DNA from: JAXMEQ01 sp046348225
Lineage (GTDB): Bacteria > Pseudomonadota > Gammaproteobacteria > Burkholderiales > Burkholderiaceae_C
Reading direction: 5' to 3'
NCBI GenBank assembly: GCA_046348225.1
Contig: JAXMEQ010000002.1
Span: forward strand, 248,001 to 312,000
DNA: 64,000 nt
Shown here: in pieces, positions 17,053-25,316 of the stretch
How the letters are laid out: every line of letters begins with the position of its first letter
Position numbering within the stretch: the first letter of the stretch is position 1
Made by a program: the position numbers and the translations under genes
The notes under the pieces: model-generated
What the model was told of the DNA's origin: nothing
What the model saw: only the letters and a program-made list of their open reading frames with translations
The model's database searches: none

Positions 17053-18648
17053 CTAGGAATAGGCCCTCAGATATGGCGACTTGATGTTGAAAACCAGGTG
17101 GAGTACGTGAACGTGCCTGTCACCGACACGATGTTCAGTCGCAAAATGAAAGACTCCCGTGTATTCAGAGTAGGGATTCTCCACATGACCCGTACATTCG
17201 ATAGGCCCGTTTAATACATTGCGAATGTATTGTTTTTCTATGGGTACCTGATTGGGGTTCAACATAACCACGACTGCAATTTCTTCGTCGTCGGTCATAT
17301 ACTTTATCGGCTTAACTGGGATTTCTGCATAGTCGTGTCGACCCCAGATTTTGAACTCCATCCGGATCGAAGGTCGTTCGCTAAGGTATACGAGAGCATC
17401 TGTTCGTCCAGCTGCCGTTTGTGATTCGGCGACAGCGTGAATACCGCTGAACTCCAAGCAATTGCATACGTCATCTCGGAAAACCCCTTCGTCTAGGCCC
17501 CCATCCCCCTTGCACCACAGAGGGGGCATCTGTTGCCAGCGGTTCGGAATGCGTAGTAAGGGGCCAACCAATTCCGAAGGCCATCTTTGAGCTTCCGCCT
17601 CTTTGAATCTTTCTAAGGTCGGCACGAAGTACCAGTATCGTTCCGGCTCGATTTCTGCAAATACCCGTTGGATATCCCATGCTTCAAGCGACTCTGAATG
17701 GCAAACAAATCGCCTGACAAGAATGTTTGAAGGTCGATCGCTGCTGAGGGGGTGATTACCGAGCCGTACCTTGGAAAATTTTTGCGCGTCCATTGCCATT
17801 CCACTGATGCGCTCAACAATGACTCCGTCGACGATCAATTGCCACTCGCCTCCCATCTGAACCACCCCTACCCCACTCACGGCATCTTTCATGGGCCAAA
17901 CGGCTACTTCCACAGCCTTCCGCTCACCCGCATTGGTGATGCACATCTGCACCTTGCCGGAGGATCGTCCGATGGATAACTCGATGCCGTAAAGTCCATC
18001 GACAGTAAATGCGCCAAAGAGGCAGCCATCGTTTTCCGCACCCCACTCCCACGGTGCTAATAGAGGAATGAACGACAGAAACGCCCCAAACTGTCCCTTC
18101 GCTATGACAAGCGGCTCATTTACATCGACTAGTTCTGTCGTTCGCGTAAGTCCTGGAAGAACAGGAGTTGAAGCAAAGGCAGAGCGCTCCACACATGGGT
18201 ATGCAAAAAAGAACTCGAGCTCCTGCTTAGTTGGATTCCCGAATTGAAACGATAGCTCGCAGTGCGAGGTGTCTAAGGGAATCGGCACAGTCAGTTGGTG
18301 CCGCTGATGTACGCCTGCCGTGGAATAAGTTCGACGACCGGCGTTCTCGGTTGTTCGCAGCTCCAATCCAATCTTTCCGCCAAGCGGCCAAGTCCAGCAA
18401 AAGCAACTTTCCGTTAACGCGGGAGAACCTTTGGGCAGCTCTACTTCGATTTTCAGTGCAATAGAACTCTCAGGAGGAATGCGAAAAACCCAACATGCGC
18501 CTTCACCCAGCTCGGATTCGCTTCTCAATTCGTAGGCATTGGCGATCTGAGCATAAAAAGCCTCCGATACCGCCTTCATTGAAATGAGATTCGTTGCACC
18601 GCCCTCGATGAGCAACCCCCTTGCAATCGCTTGCTTCTCTGGCGTCAT
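17053..18648 (-). CDS. LamG-like beta-sandwich protein with C-terminal PD-(D/E)XK nuclease signature
   Basis: A 531-residue protein I cannot assign to a named family. Residues about 45-165 look like a beta-sandwich. Residues about 185-335 follow the LamG/concanavalin-like pattern: FGAFTVDGLYGIELSIG, GGEWQLIVDGVIVERISG, KVRLGNH, then an ILVRRF...LEAWDIQRVF closing helix. Residues about 385-470 show GRTD (D417) and E431-F-K433, with E408 upstream and the strand EEIAVVVMLNP after it, as in PD-(D/E)XK nucleases. No signal peptide is visible. GC is about 45-52 % in sampled lines against about 70 % in flanks, which suggests transfer. The start at 18648 has no strong Shine-Dalgarno. A nuclease-based defence role is an inference. 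Confidence 0.7.
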   Translation of the reverse strand: MTPEKQAIARGLLIEGGATNLISMKAVSEAFYAQIANAYELRSESELGEGACWVFRIPPESSIALKIEVELPKGSPALTESCFCWTWPLGGKIGLELRTTENAGRRTYSTAGVHQRHQLTVPIPLDTSHCELSFQFGNPTKQELEFFFAYPCVERSAFASTPVLPGLTRTTELVDVNEPLVIAKGQFGAFLSFIPLLAPWEWGAENDGCLFGAFTVDGLYGIELSIGRSSGKVQMCITNAGERKAVEVAVWPMKDAVSGVGVVQMGGEWQLIVDGVIVERISGMAMDAQKFSKVRLGNHPLSSDRPSNILVRRFVCHSESLEAWDIQRVFAEIEPERYWYFVPTLERFKEAEAQRWPSELVGPLLRIPNRWQQMPPLWCKGDGGLDEGVFRDDVCNCLEFSGIHAVAESQTAAGRTDALVYLSERPSIRMEFKIWGRHDYAEIPVKPIKYMTDDEEIAVVVMLNPNQVPIEKQYIRNVLNGPIECTGHVENPYSEYTGVFHFATEHRVGDRHVHVLHLVFNIKSPYLRAYS

Positions 18649-18682
18649 TTTTTGTTGAGAGTCTATTGGGCTCGGCGTGCTG

Positions 18683-19879
18683 CTAAACCGCCTTCCCCAG
18701 CCTCCCCACCCCCTCCTCAATCTTCCCCACATCCGCCGTCGCAAAGCTCAGGCGCAGGGTCGATAGATCAGGGTTGTTCGCGTAGAACGGCGCGCCGGGC
18801 ACAAAGGCCACGCCTTTCTCGATGGCGCGTTTGGCCAGCTCGTTGCCGTTGCTGACTTTGCCGCCGGCACCCGTCAGGCGCGCCCACACAAACAGGCCGC
18901 CCTGGGGCTGCACAAACTCGATCACTTCGCCCAGCTCGCGGCGCAGGGCGTCGCCCATCACGCGGGCGCGCTCGCCGTACACCTGGCGCACCTTGTCCAG
19001 CGTGGCGGGCATGCGGCCGGCCTTCAGGTACTGGGCGGCGGTGGCCTGGGCAAAGGTGCTGGTGTGCGCGTCGCTGAACTGTTTGCACATGGTGGCGCGG
19101 GCCAGCAGCTCGGGCGGCGCAATCATCCAGCCCACGCGCAGGCCGGGGCTCAGCACCTTGCTCATGCTCCCGCAGTGGGCCAGCAGCTCACGGCTGCCGG
19201 GCACGGTGTCGCTCAGCGCATAGATGCTGGGCGGCGGCGCCTCGCCAAAGTACAGGTCGCCATAGGGGTCGTCTTCCACCACCAGGGTCTGGTACTTCAC
19301 GGCCAGCTCCAGCACCTTTTTGCGGCGCTCCAGGCTCAGCAGCGCGCCGCTGGGGTTGCCAAAGGTGGGGATCAGGTACACAAACTTGGGCTTGTGCTCG
19401 GCCATCAGCGCTTCCAGCTGGTCGGTCTGCACGCCCTGCCCGTCGATGGGCGCGGTGATCACCTCCGCCCCATACAGGCGAAAGCACTGGATGGTGGCCA
19501 GAAAGGTGGGGCCTTCCACAATCACCTTGTCGCCGGGGTTGATGAGGGTTTTGCCCAGCAGGTCCAGCGCCTGCTGGCTGCCGGTGGTCACAATCAGGCC
19601 GTCGGGCTGCAGGCCTTTCACGCCCTTGCTGGCCATGAAGGCGGCTAGCTGTTCGCGCAGCGGGTTGTAGCCCTCGGTGGCGCCATATTGCAGCGCAGCG
19701 CCGGGCTCTTCGGCCAGCGCATTGTTGGCCGCCTCCTGGATGCCGGCCACGTCAAACATCGCGCTGTCCGGGAAGCCGCCCGCAAAGCTGATGATGCCGG
19801 GCTTGCCCAGCAGCTTGAACAGCTCGCGGATGGCGGAGGTTTCTACGTTATTCAGGCGGTCGGCAAAGTTCAGCGGCAT
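18683..19879 (-). CDS. PLP-dependent aminotransferase, 2-aminoadipate/LysN-like class I
   Basis: A 398-residue fold-type I aminotransferase. GSMSKVLSPGLRVGW holds the Schiff-base lysine. FGNPSGALLS and VVEDDPYGDLYF place the PLP-binding Asn and Asp-x-x-Tyr, and the C-terminal RLSFA gives the carboxylate-binding Arg. MPLNFADRLNNVETSAIRELFKL aligns with the usual N-terminus of the LysN/Aro8 group, so I use 19879; an ATG at 19918 would add 13 residues. The amino donor and acceptor cannot be told. The foreign nuclease gene follows 34 bp downstream on the same strand. Confidence 0.9.
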   Translation of the reverse strand: MPLNFADRLNNVETSAIRELFKLLGKPGIISFAGGFPDSAMFDVAGIQEAANNALAEEPGAALQYGATEGYNPLREQLAAFMASKGVKGLQPDGLIVTTGSQQALDLLGKTLINPGDKVIVEGPTFLATIQCFRLYGAEVITAPIDGQGVQTDQLEALMAEHKPKFVYLIPTFGNPSGALLSLERRKKVLELAVKYQTLVVEDDPYGDLYFGEAPPPSIYALSDTVPGSRELLAHCGSMSKVLSPGLRVGWMIAPPELLARATMCKQFSDAHTSTFAQATAAQYLKAGRMPATLDKVRQVYGERARVMGDALRRELGEVIEFVQPQGGLFVWARLTGAGGKVSNGNELAKRAIEKGVAFVPGAPFYANNPDLSTLRLSFATADVGKIEEGVGRLGKAV

Positions 19880-19959
19880 GGCGGTGGAACGGGTTGGGTT
19901 GGCAGGAGATGTTGGCATTCTCGCGCAGGCGGGGTGCAGCTTTCCTGCGCTTGCGGGTT

Positions 19960-20016
19960 GCTATTGTTTTTGTAGCGGCTCACGCAATGTGGATGCGGGC
20001 TGGCGGCCGATTTGAC
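19960..20016 (+). repeat. ~60-bp interspersed repeat, copy C
   Basis: Hairpin GCTATTGTTTTTGTAGC (19960-19976), then CTCACGCA, GCGGGCTGGCGGCC and GATTTGACC. It fills the gap between the aminotransferase start and the stop of the B3/B4-domain gene, three bases before that stop codon. Confidence 0.8.
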
Positions 20017-20019
20017 CAC

Positions 20020-20730
20020 TTAACCCAGGCTGAAACCCGGGTTTCGGGCGTCCAGCAGCACGGCCAGCACCTCGCCGCCGCAGTGGGCCTGCACCAGCGC
20101 GGCCACTTCGGCGGTGGCGGCCTGCACCGTGTCGCGGTGGGTGGGCGGCAGGCCGTCGATGTTGAAGAACACGCCTTTTGTGTCTGGCAGGGTTTGCGTG
20201 TTGGCGGCTTGCCGCCAGGTCCAGCGGCGCGTCAGCACGCTGGTGCCGTCGGCAAACACCACCTCGCCCGCGGGCGGCGTCTCGGCCGGGCCGCCGTCGG
20301 GCGGGGCAAACAGGTCGCCCTCCGCCGCCAGCCGCAGGGCCAGGCCGTGCTGCAGCGCATCCGTGGGGTGCACGCCGGCCGGCAGCAGGTGCTTGATGGA
20401 CACCAGGTTGCCAATGTCCACCAGCAGGTTGATGGCGGGCAATGCGTCGGGCTTCAGCACGCGGCGGGCCAGCGCCTCGATGGCGCTGCGGTGCTCGGCC
20501 GGTTTGGCGCCAAAGCGGCGGTAGGCCTCGCGCCAGGCGGCGATCTCGGGCACCTCGGCCACATTGCCGGTGATGCGCTGGCGCAGCGCGGCCTCAGCCT
20601 CGCGCAGCAGGGCCGTGACGGCTGGCGTGCTGGGCCCGTTGGTGAAGCCACGGGCCACCACTACGCCACGGCAGTAGCCGGGGTACAGGGCAAAGATCTC
20701 AGGGGCGATGCGGTACGTCAGGGGTGTCAT
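20020..20730 (-). CDS. B3/B4 tRNA-binding-domain protein
   Basis: A 236-residue stand-alone version of the B3/B4 domain of phenylalanyl-tRNA synthetase beta chains. Typical blocks are YRIAPEIFALYPGYCRGVVVARG, AWREAYRRFGAKPAEHRSAIEALARRV, LPAINLLVDIGNLVSIKHLLP and the closing RDTVQAATAEV. In the synthetase this domain edits misacylated tRNA; the free proteins are thought to act on tRNA or amino acids but have no proven role here. I start at the ATG at 20730; a TTG two codons upstream is possible. Confidence 0.82.
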   Translation of the reverse strand: MTPLTYRIAPEIFALYPGYCRGVVVARGFTNGPSTPAVTALLREAEAALRQRITGNVAEVPEIAAWREAYRRFGAKPAEHRSAIEALARRVLKPDALPAINLLVDIGNLVSIKHLLPAGVHPTDALQHGLALRLAAEGDLFAPPDGGPAETPPAGEVVFADGTSVLTRRWTWRQAANTQTLPDTKGVFFNIDGLPPTHRDTVQAATAEVAALVQAHCGGEVLAVLLDARNPGFSLG

Positions 20731-20773
20731 GGCCAAACTGTAGCCGCCGTTTCGCCCGTGCTACGCTTTCCGC

Positions 20774-21505
20774 ATGATCGAACTGCACACCGACATCCCC
20801 ACTGCCCACGGCGCCATGAACAGCTTCGTGGTGCACCCTGAAGAAGGCGGCCCGCACCCGGTGGTGCTGTTCTACATGGACGCCCCCGGCAAGCGCGAAG
20901 AGCTGCACGACATGGCCCGGCGCCTGGCGGCCACTGGCTACTGCGTGGTGCTACCCAACCTGTACTACCGCCGCACGCGCGACTTCTGGCTGCAGGAGCG
21001 CACCGAGGCGGCCATGGCCGTGATGTTCGAGCACATGAATTCGCTGACCAATGCGCTGGTGGTACAGGACACCCAGGCCCTGCTGGCGTATGTGGACGCC
21101 CTGCCCGCGGCCGACGGCACCCGCATCGGCGCGGTGGGCTATTGCATGAGCGGCCCGTTCGTCATGGCCGCCGCCGCGGCCTACCCCGACCGGCTGCGCG
21201 CCATTGCCGCCATTCACCCGGCCAACATGGTGACGGCCGCGCCCGATTCGCCACACCGCCTGACGCCGCAGATCCGCTGCGAGACCTACGTGGGCTGCGC
21301 CGAAACCGACAAGTGGTCGCCCCCGGAGGTGATTGCCGCGCTGGAGGCCGCGCTCCAGGCCGGCGGCACGCCACACCGTGTGGAGTGGTACCCCGGCACC
21401 GAGCACGGCTTTGTATTCCCGCAGCGCGCTGGCATTTACAACCAGCCCGCGGCCGAGCGGCACTGGGAAAGGCTGTTCAGCCTGTTTGGCCGCACGCTGC
21501 GTTGA
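20774..21505 (+). CDS. dienelactone hydrolase family protein
   Basis: A 243-residue alpha/beta hydrolase of the dienelactone hydrolase family. The nucleophile is C124 in GAVGYCMSGPF, with D179 (CAETDKW) and H211 (GTEHGFVFP) completing the triad; a Cys nucleophile is the mark of this family. No signal peptide. Family members open lactones or act on polyketide-like and carboxymethylene substrates. It is divergent from the B3/B4 gene and followed by a TetR operon with its own promoter, so it is probably expressed alone. Confidence 0.88.
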   Translation: MIELHTDIPTAHGAMNSFVVHPEEGGPHPVVLFYMDAPGKREELHDMARRLAATGYCVVLPNLYYRRTRDFWLQERTEAAMAVMFEHMNSLTNALVVQDTQALLAYVDALPAADGTRIGAVGYCMSGPFVMAAAAAYPDRLRAIAAIHPANMVTAAPDSPHRLTPQIRCETYVGCAETDKWSPPEVIAALEAALQAGGTPHRVEWYPGTEHGFVFPQRAGIYNQPAAERHWERLFSLFGRTLR

Positions 21506-21515
21506 CAAGGGGCTT

Positions 21516-21549
21516 GACTAGAGTATTGCTCCAGAGTAATACTCTAGTC
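21516..21549. promoter_or_regulatory. TetR-type operator overlapping the regulator's start
   Basis: A perfect 12-bp inverted repeat, GACTAGAGTATT (21516-21527) and AATACTCTAGTC (21538-21549), with a 10-bp spacer. The right arm ends at the base before the ATG of the TetR gene. TTGACT (21514-21519) could be a -35 element 17 bp before TAATAC (21537-21542), which would give a leaderless transcript. Size and position fit autorepression by the TetR protein. Confidence 0.8.
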
Positions 21550-22128
21550 ATGGAACCCGTTCCCACCCGCTTGCGGCTGCTGGAAGCCGCCGCCCAGGTC
21601 TTTCTGGCGCAGGGCTTTGCCGCCACCTCCATGGACCAGGTGCGCCAGGCGGCCGGCGTGAGCAATGGCAGCCTGTACCACCACTTCCCCACCAAGGCAG
21701 CGCTGGCGGACGCCCTGTACGCCCACACCCTGCGCGACTTTCATGCTGTCATCGCGCAGCCCATCAGTGGCCGCGCCTCGGCGCAAAGCGGCGTCAAGGG
21801 CATGCTGCGGGCCTACCTGGCCTGGGTGCAGGCCAACCCGGCGGGCGCGCGGCTGTTGCATGAACTCAAGCGAGACGGTGATCTGGCCGCCGGGTCCGGT
21901 GAGTGGGCCGAAGCCAACGCCCAGGGCTTTGAGCAGTTGCGCGGCTGGGTGCAGCAAAAAACACAGGCGGGCGAGCTGCGCGCCATGCCCTTCCCGGTGT
22001 GGATGGCGCTGGTGTTCTCGCCGGCCATCGCCCTCACCCGGCACTGGGCCCGCCAGCCCGAACCCGCCATTCCCGCGCCTGTGCGCAGCGCACTGGAGCA
22101 CGCCGCCTGGATGGCGGTCGCCCCCTGA
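21550..22128 (+). CDS. TetR/AcrR family transcriptional regulator
   Basis: A 192-residue TetR-fold repressor. The N-terminal helix-turn-helix (about 8-50) reads RLRLLEAAAQVFLAQGFAATSMDQV, then AGVSNGSLYHHFPTKAAL, which is the diagnostic recognition helix. The all-helical ligand domain follows. It heads an operon with an SRPBCC protein (22 bp gap) and a PaaI-type thioesterase, and the large palindrome abutting its start should be its own operator. The inducing ligand is unknown; an acyl-CoA or fatty compound would fit the thioesterase. Confidence 0.92.
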   Translation: MEPVPTRLRLLEAAAQVFLAQGFAATSMDQVRQAAGVSNGSLYHHFPTKAALADALYAHTLRDFHAVIAQPISGRASAQSGVKGMLRAYLAWVQANPAGARLLHELKRDGDLAAGSGEWAEANAQGFEQLRGWVQQKTQAGELRAMPFPVWMALVFSPAIALTRHWARQPEPAIPAPVRSALEHAAWMAVAP

Positions 22129-22150
22129 CACCCGACAACAGGAGAATGAA

Positions 22151-22675
22151 ATGAAAGTCGTGAATGTGCACCAGCGGCTGCTGTACGCCAGCCCGGCGCG
22201 TGTGGGCCAGCTGCTCAACACCCTGGCCACGCCAGACGACGCGCTGTGGCCCCGCCAGCACTGGCCGCGGATGCGGCTGGACGCACCTCTCGGCGTGGGC
22301 GCCGCAGGCGGGCACGGGCCAATCGGCTACCGCGTGGAGGCGTACGAGCCGGGCCGGCGCGTGCTCTTCCGCTTCACGGCGCCCCGGGGCCTGCAGGGCT
22401 GGCATGCGCTGACGGTGCTGGACGCCACCAGCCAGCATTGCGTGCTCGAGCATCGCATTGAAATGACCACCCGCGGGCTGGCCACACTGGCCTGGCCGCT
22501 GGTCATTCAGCCGCTGCACGACGCATTGGTTGAGGACGCGCTGGCCAATGCCGCGCAGGCGCTGGGCCAGAAGCGCCCTGCCGTGCCGTGGTCGCCCTGG
22601 GTGCGCCTGCTGCGCAGGCTGTTGTCGCCTGCGGCCCGCACGCTCGCCAGCCGGAGGACGCGCCATGCCGGCTGA
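22151..22675 (+). CDS. SRPBCC (START-like) family protein
   Basis: A 174-residue protein with a helix-grip fold suggested by its layout: an N-terminal strand VVNVHQRLLYASPARVGQLLN, the middle VEAYEPGRRVLFRFTAPRGLQGWHALTVLD, and a long C-terminal helix VIQPLHDALVEDALANAA. Such proteins bind hydrophobic ligands in a cavity. A basic Arg-rich tail ends the chain. AGGAG stands before the ATG. It overlaps the thioesterase gene by 11 bp, so the three genes of this operon are made together. Confidence 0.75.
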   Translation: MKVVNVHQRLLYASPARVGQLLNTLATPDDALWPRQHWPRMRLDAPLGVGAAGGHGPIGYRVEAYEPGRRVLFRFTAPRGLQGWHALTVLDATSQHCVLEHRIEMTTRGLATLAWPLVIQPLHDALVEDALANAAQALGQKRPAVPWSPWVRLLRRLLSPAARTLASRRTRHAG

Positions 22676-23075
22676 CCTTCTGGCCCTGGGCCGCGAGACG
22701 CTGCAAAGCCAGCCCTTCAGCCAGTTGCTGGGGGCGCAGATGGATGTGTTCGAGCCTGGCCATGCGCAGCTGTCGTTGCCGGTCGCGCCGCAGCTGCTGC
22801 AGCAAAACGGGTTTGTGCACGGCGGCGTGCTGGCCTATCTGGCCGACAACGCCCTCACCTACGCGGGTGGGTCGGTGCTGGCACCGGTGCTGACGTCGGA
22901 GTTCAAGATCAACTACCTGCGGCCGGCCACTGGTGCCGACCGGCTGGTGGCCGTGGCCACGGTGGTGGGCAGCGGTAAAACGCAGGCGGTGTGCCGCTGC
23001 GACATTTTTCTGGAGCGTGGCGGCGAGCGCAAGCTCTGCGCCGCCGCGCAGGGCACCATCCGCAAGGTCGATTAG
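22665..23075 (+). CDS. PaaI-type hotdog-fold thioesterase
   Basis: A 136-residue hotdog-fold thioesterase. The signature FVHGGVLAYLADNALTYAGG, with the Asp of the active-site helix, and LTSEFKINYLRPATG are typical of the PaaI/YdiI group that hydrolyses acyl-CoA thioesters. The start lies inside the end of the SRPBCC gene. Its stop overlaps that of the convergent TRAP permease by four bases. The acyl group is not predictable. Confidence 0.88.
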   Translation: MPADLLALGRETLQSQPFSQLLGAQMDVFEPGHAQLSLPVAPQLLQQNGFVHGGVLAYLADNALTYAGGSVLAPVLTSEFKINYLRPATGADRLVAVATVVGSGKTQAVCRCDIFLERGGERKLCAAAQGTIRKVD

Positions 23076-25297
23076 CCGGCGCCGGCCGGTACCGCGCTGC
23101 CCTTGAGCTTCCAGGCCGCGAGCTGGCGCAGCAGCAGCGGCAGCAGCAGTGCCGCACCGATGAGTGTGGGCGTGAGCCCCGGAGCGATCAGCAGCAGCGC
23201 CGCCGCGATGCACAGCGCCTGTTCCCAGCGCTGCATCTCCACCAGGAAGAACTTGCTCAGCGCTGCGGCCAGCGCGGTGATGCCGATCACGCAGCCAATG
23301 AAGGTGACCCAGAAGTCAAACCAGGTGAAGCCCTTGGCCACCAGCAACAGGCTGGGCGAGAACACAAACACAAACGGCACCAGCACCTTGGCCAGGCCCA
23401 GGCGGAAGGCGGTGTTACCGGTCTTGAACGGGTCGCCACCGGCCATGCCTGCGGCCGCATAGGCAGCCAGTGCCACAGGGGGCGTGATGTCGGCCAGCAC
23501 GCCGTAATAGAACACGAAGAAGTGCGCCACCAGCGGCTCCACCCCGAGCTGGATCAGCGTGGGCGCCGCCACCGTGACCATGATGATGTAGTTGGCCGTG
23601 GTGGGAATGCCGCAGCCCATGAGGATGCAGACCACGCCGGTCATCAGCAGTGCGGCAAACAGCGTCATGCCCTGCACCGAGGCCAGCCAGGTGGGCACCA
23701 CGGTGCTGAAGCCCTGGGCCAGCGCCTGCGCCGCGCCGGTGATGATGTAGCTCACCTTGAAGCCCACGCCCGTGAGCGTGACCACACCGATCACCAGTCC
23801 CACGGTCGCTGCCGCGGCGCCCACGGCCAGCGCGTACTTGGCGCCGGTTTCCAGCGCCTCGACGATCACCGGGTAGCCAATGCGCCCGCGCACGCCGGCA
23901 ACGGTGTAGCCCGCCCACAGCAGCGCGGCCCCTGCAGCAAACAGGCCCAGGCGGATGTATTCGCTCTGCGCGCCCCAGTCCACATAAGAAAGGGCCACCA
24001 GCAGCAGATGCAGCGCCACCAGCAGCGCCCAGTTGGCCGGCTTGTTGCCGCGCGTCACGGTGGTCAGCCCCACGATGGCGCAGGAGGTGATGCCCACGAA
24101 CGCCGCCATGTACGGCGTGCGCCCCGTCACCAGGATGCCCACCAGCAGCACCAGCGGAATCAGCGTGGGCCAGCGTTCGCGCAGCGACTGGCGCAGCTTC
24201 GGCATTTCTTCCTCGGTCAGGCCGCGCAGGCCATAGCGCTTGGCCTCAAAGTGCACCTGCATGAACACGCCGAAGAAGTGCATGAACGCCGGCACCACCG
24301 CCGCGGCAATGATGGTCTGGTACGGCACGTTCAGGAATTCGATCATCAGGAACGCGGCCGCCCCCAGCACAGGCGGCGTGATCTGCCCGCCGGTGGAGGC
24401 TGCGGCCTCCACGGCGCCGGCAAACTCGCGCTTGTAGCCCACCCGGATCATGGCCGGGATGGTGAGCGAGCCCACCGTGACCGCGTTGGCCACCGACGAG
24501 CCGCTGAGCATGCCGAACATGGCCGAGCCAAACACGCTGACCTTGGCCGGCCCGCCCGCGTAGCGCCCGGCCACGCTGGAGGCAATGTCCAGGAACAGCT
24601 GGCCGAGGCCGATGCGGGTGGCCATCACGCCAAACAGCACGAAGTGGAAGACGTAGGTGGCGACCACGCCCACCGCCACGCCATAGATGCCCTGGCTGGT
24701 GAGGTACTGGTGGTTCACCAGTTGCGACCAGCTCGCGCCCGCATGGCGCAGCAGGCCCGGGAAATACGGCCCCGCCATGGCATAGATGCTGAAGCCAATG
24801 GCAATCAGCGGCAGCGGCCAGCCCATGCTGCGGCGCGTGGCCTCCAGCAGCGTGAGCATGAGGATGGAGCCGAACACCACGTCGGCCAGGCTCGGGTTGC
24901 CGACGCGGAAGGCCAGGTCCGAGAACACCATCGGGATGTACAGCACGCTGGCCGCACAGGCCAGGCCCAGCAGCCAGTCGACCAGCGGCATGCCGCCGGG
25001 CGTCAGCAGCGTGTGGGGGTAGTGGGACTCCTGCGCCTTGCGGGTGCCCGCAAACACCAGGAAGATCAGGCCCAGCACAAAGGCCAGGTGCACCCCGCGG
25101 TGGGTGACTTCCTGCAACAGGCCGAAGCCCGCGGTGTAGAAGTGAAAGCATGACAACGCAACCAGCAGCCACTTGATCACCTGCGTGGCGGGCGGCACCG
25201 AGGGGCGAAACCGCATCTCGGGGTCGAACTTCTCCTCCAGTTCCTGCAGGGTCTTGTCGTCCGGCAGGGCGGTGATGGCGGCAGCGGGTTGCGTCAT
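23072..25297 (-). CDS. TRAP transporter permease, fused DctQM (4TM/12TM)
   Basis: A 741-residue inner-membrane protein joining a DctQ-like four-helix part to a DctM-like twelve-helix part, as in TAXI-type TRAP transporters. Visible DctM blocks include FGMLSGSSVANAVTVGSLTIP, a Gly-Gly-Gln-Ile-Thr-Pro-Pro-Val stretch, and GCGIPTTANYIIMVTVAAPTL. A C-terminal hydrophobic extension (about residues 640-741) carries several more segments. With the receptor encoded 19 bp upstream it forms a sodium- or proton-driven uptake system for an organic acid or amino acid. Confidence 0.93.
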   Translation of the reverse strand: MTQPAAAITALPDDKTLQELEEKFDPEMRFRPSVPPATQVIKWLLVALSCFHFYTAGFGLLQEVTHRGVHLAFVLGLIFLVFAGTRKAQESHYPHTLLTPGGMPLVDWLLGLACAASVLYIPMVFSDLAFRVGNPSLADVVFGSILMLTLLEATRRSMGWPLPLIAIGFSIYAMAGPYFPGLLRHAGASWSQLVNHQYLTSQGIYGVAVGVVATYVFHFVLFGVMATRIGLGQLFLDIASSVAGRYAGGPAKVSVFGSAMFGMLSGSSVANAVTVGSLTIPAMIRVGYKREFAGAVEAAASTGGQITPPVLGAAAFLMIEFLNVPYQTIIAAAVVPAFMHFFGVFMQVHFEAKRYGLRGLTEEEMPKLRQSLRERWPTLIPLVLLVGILVTGRTPYMAAFVGITSCAIVGLTTVTRGNKPANWALLVALHLLLVALSYVDWGAQSEYIRLGLFAAGAALLWAGYTVAGVRGRIGYPVIVEALETGAKYALAVGAAAATVGLVIGVVTLTGVGFKVSYIITGAAQALAQGFSTVVPTWLASVQGMTLFAALLMTGVVCILMGCGIPTTANYIIMVTVAAPTLIQLGVEPLVAHFFVFYYGVLADITPPVALAAYAAAGMAGGDPFKTGNTAFRLGLAKVLVPFVFVFSPSLLLVAKGFTWFDFWVTFIGCVIGITALAAALSKFFLVEMQRWEQALCIAAALLLIAPGLTPTLIGAALLLPLLLRQLAAWKLKGSAVPAGAG

Positions 25298-25316
25298 GAT
25301 GCTCTCGCCCGGTGGC

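Noticed and set aside
16855..17214. 119-codon plus-strand frame at the border of the foreign gene
   Set aside because: It spans the composition junction, has no start signal or domain, and overlaps the GST remnant and nuclease gene on the other strand.
22991..25153. 720-codon plus-strand frame opposite the TRAP permease
   Set aside because: Its His/Gln/Arg/Gly-rich translation is the mirror of hydrophobic membrane codons, not a protein.
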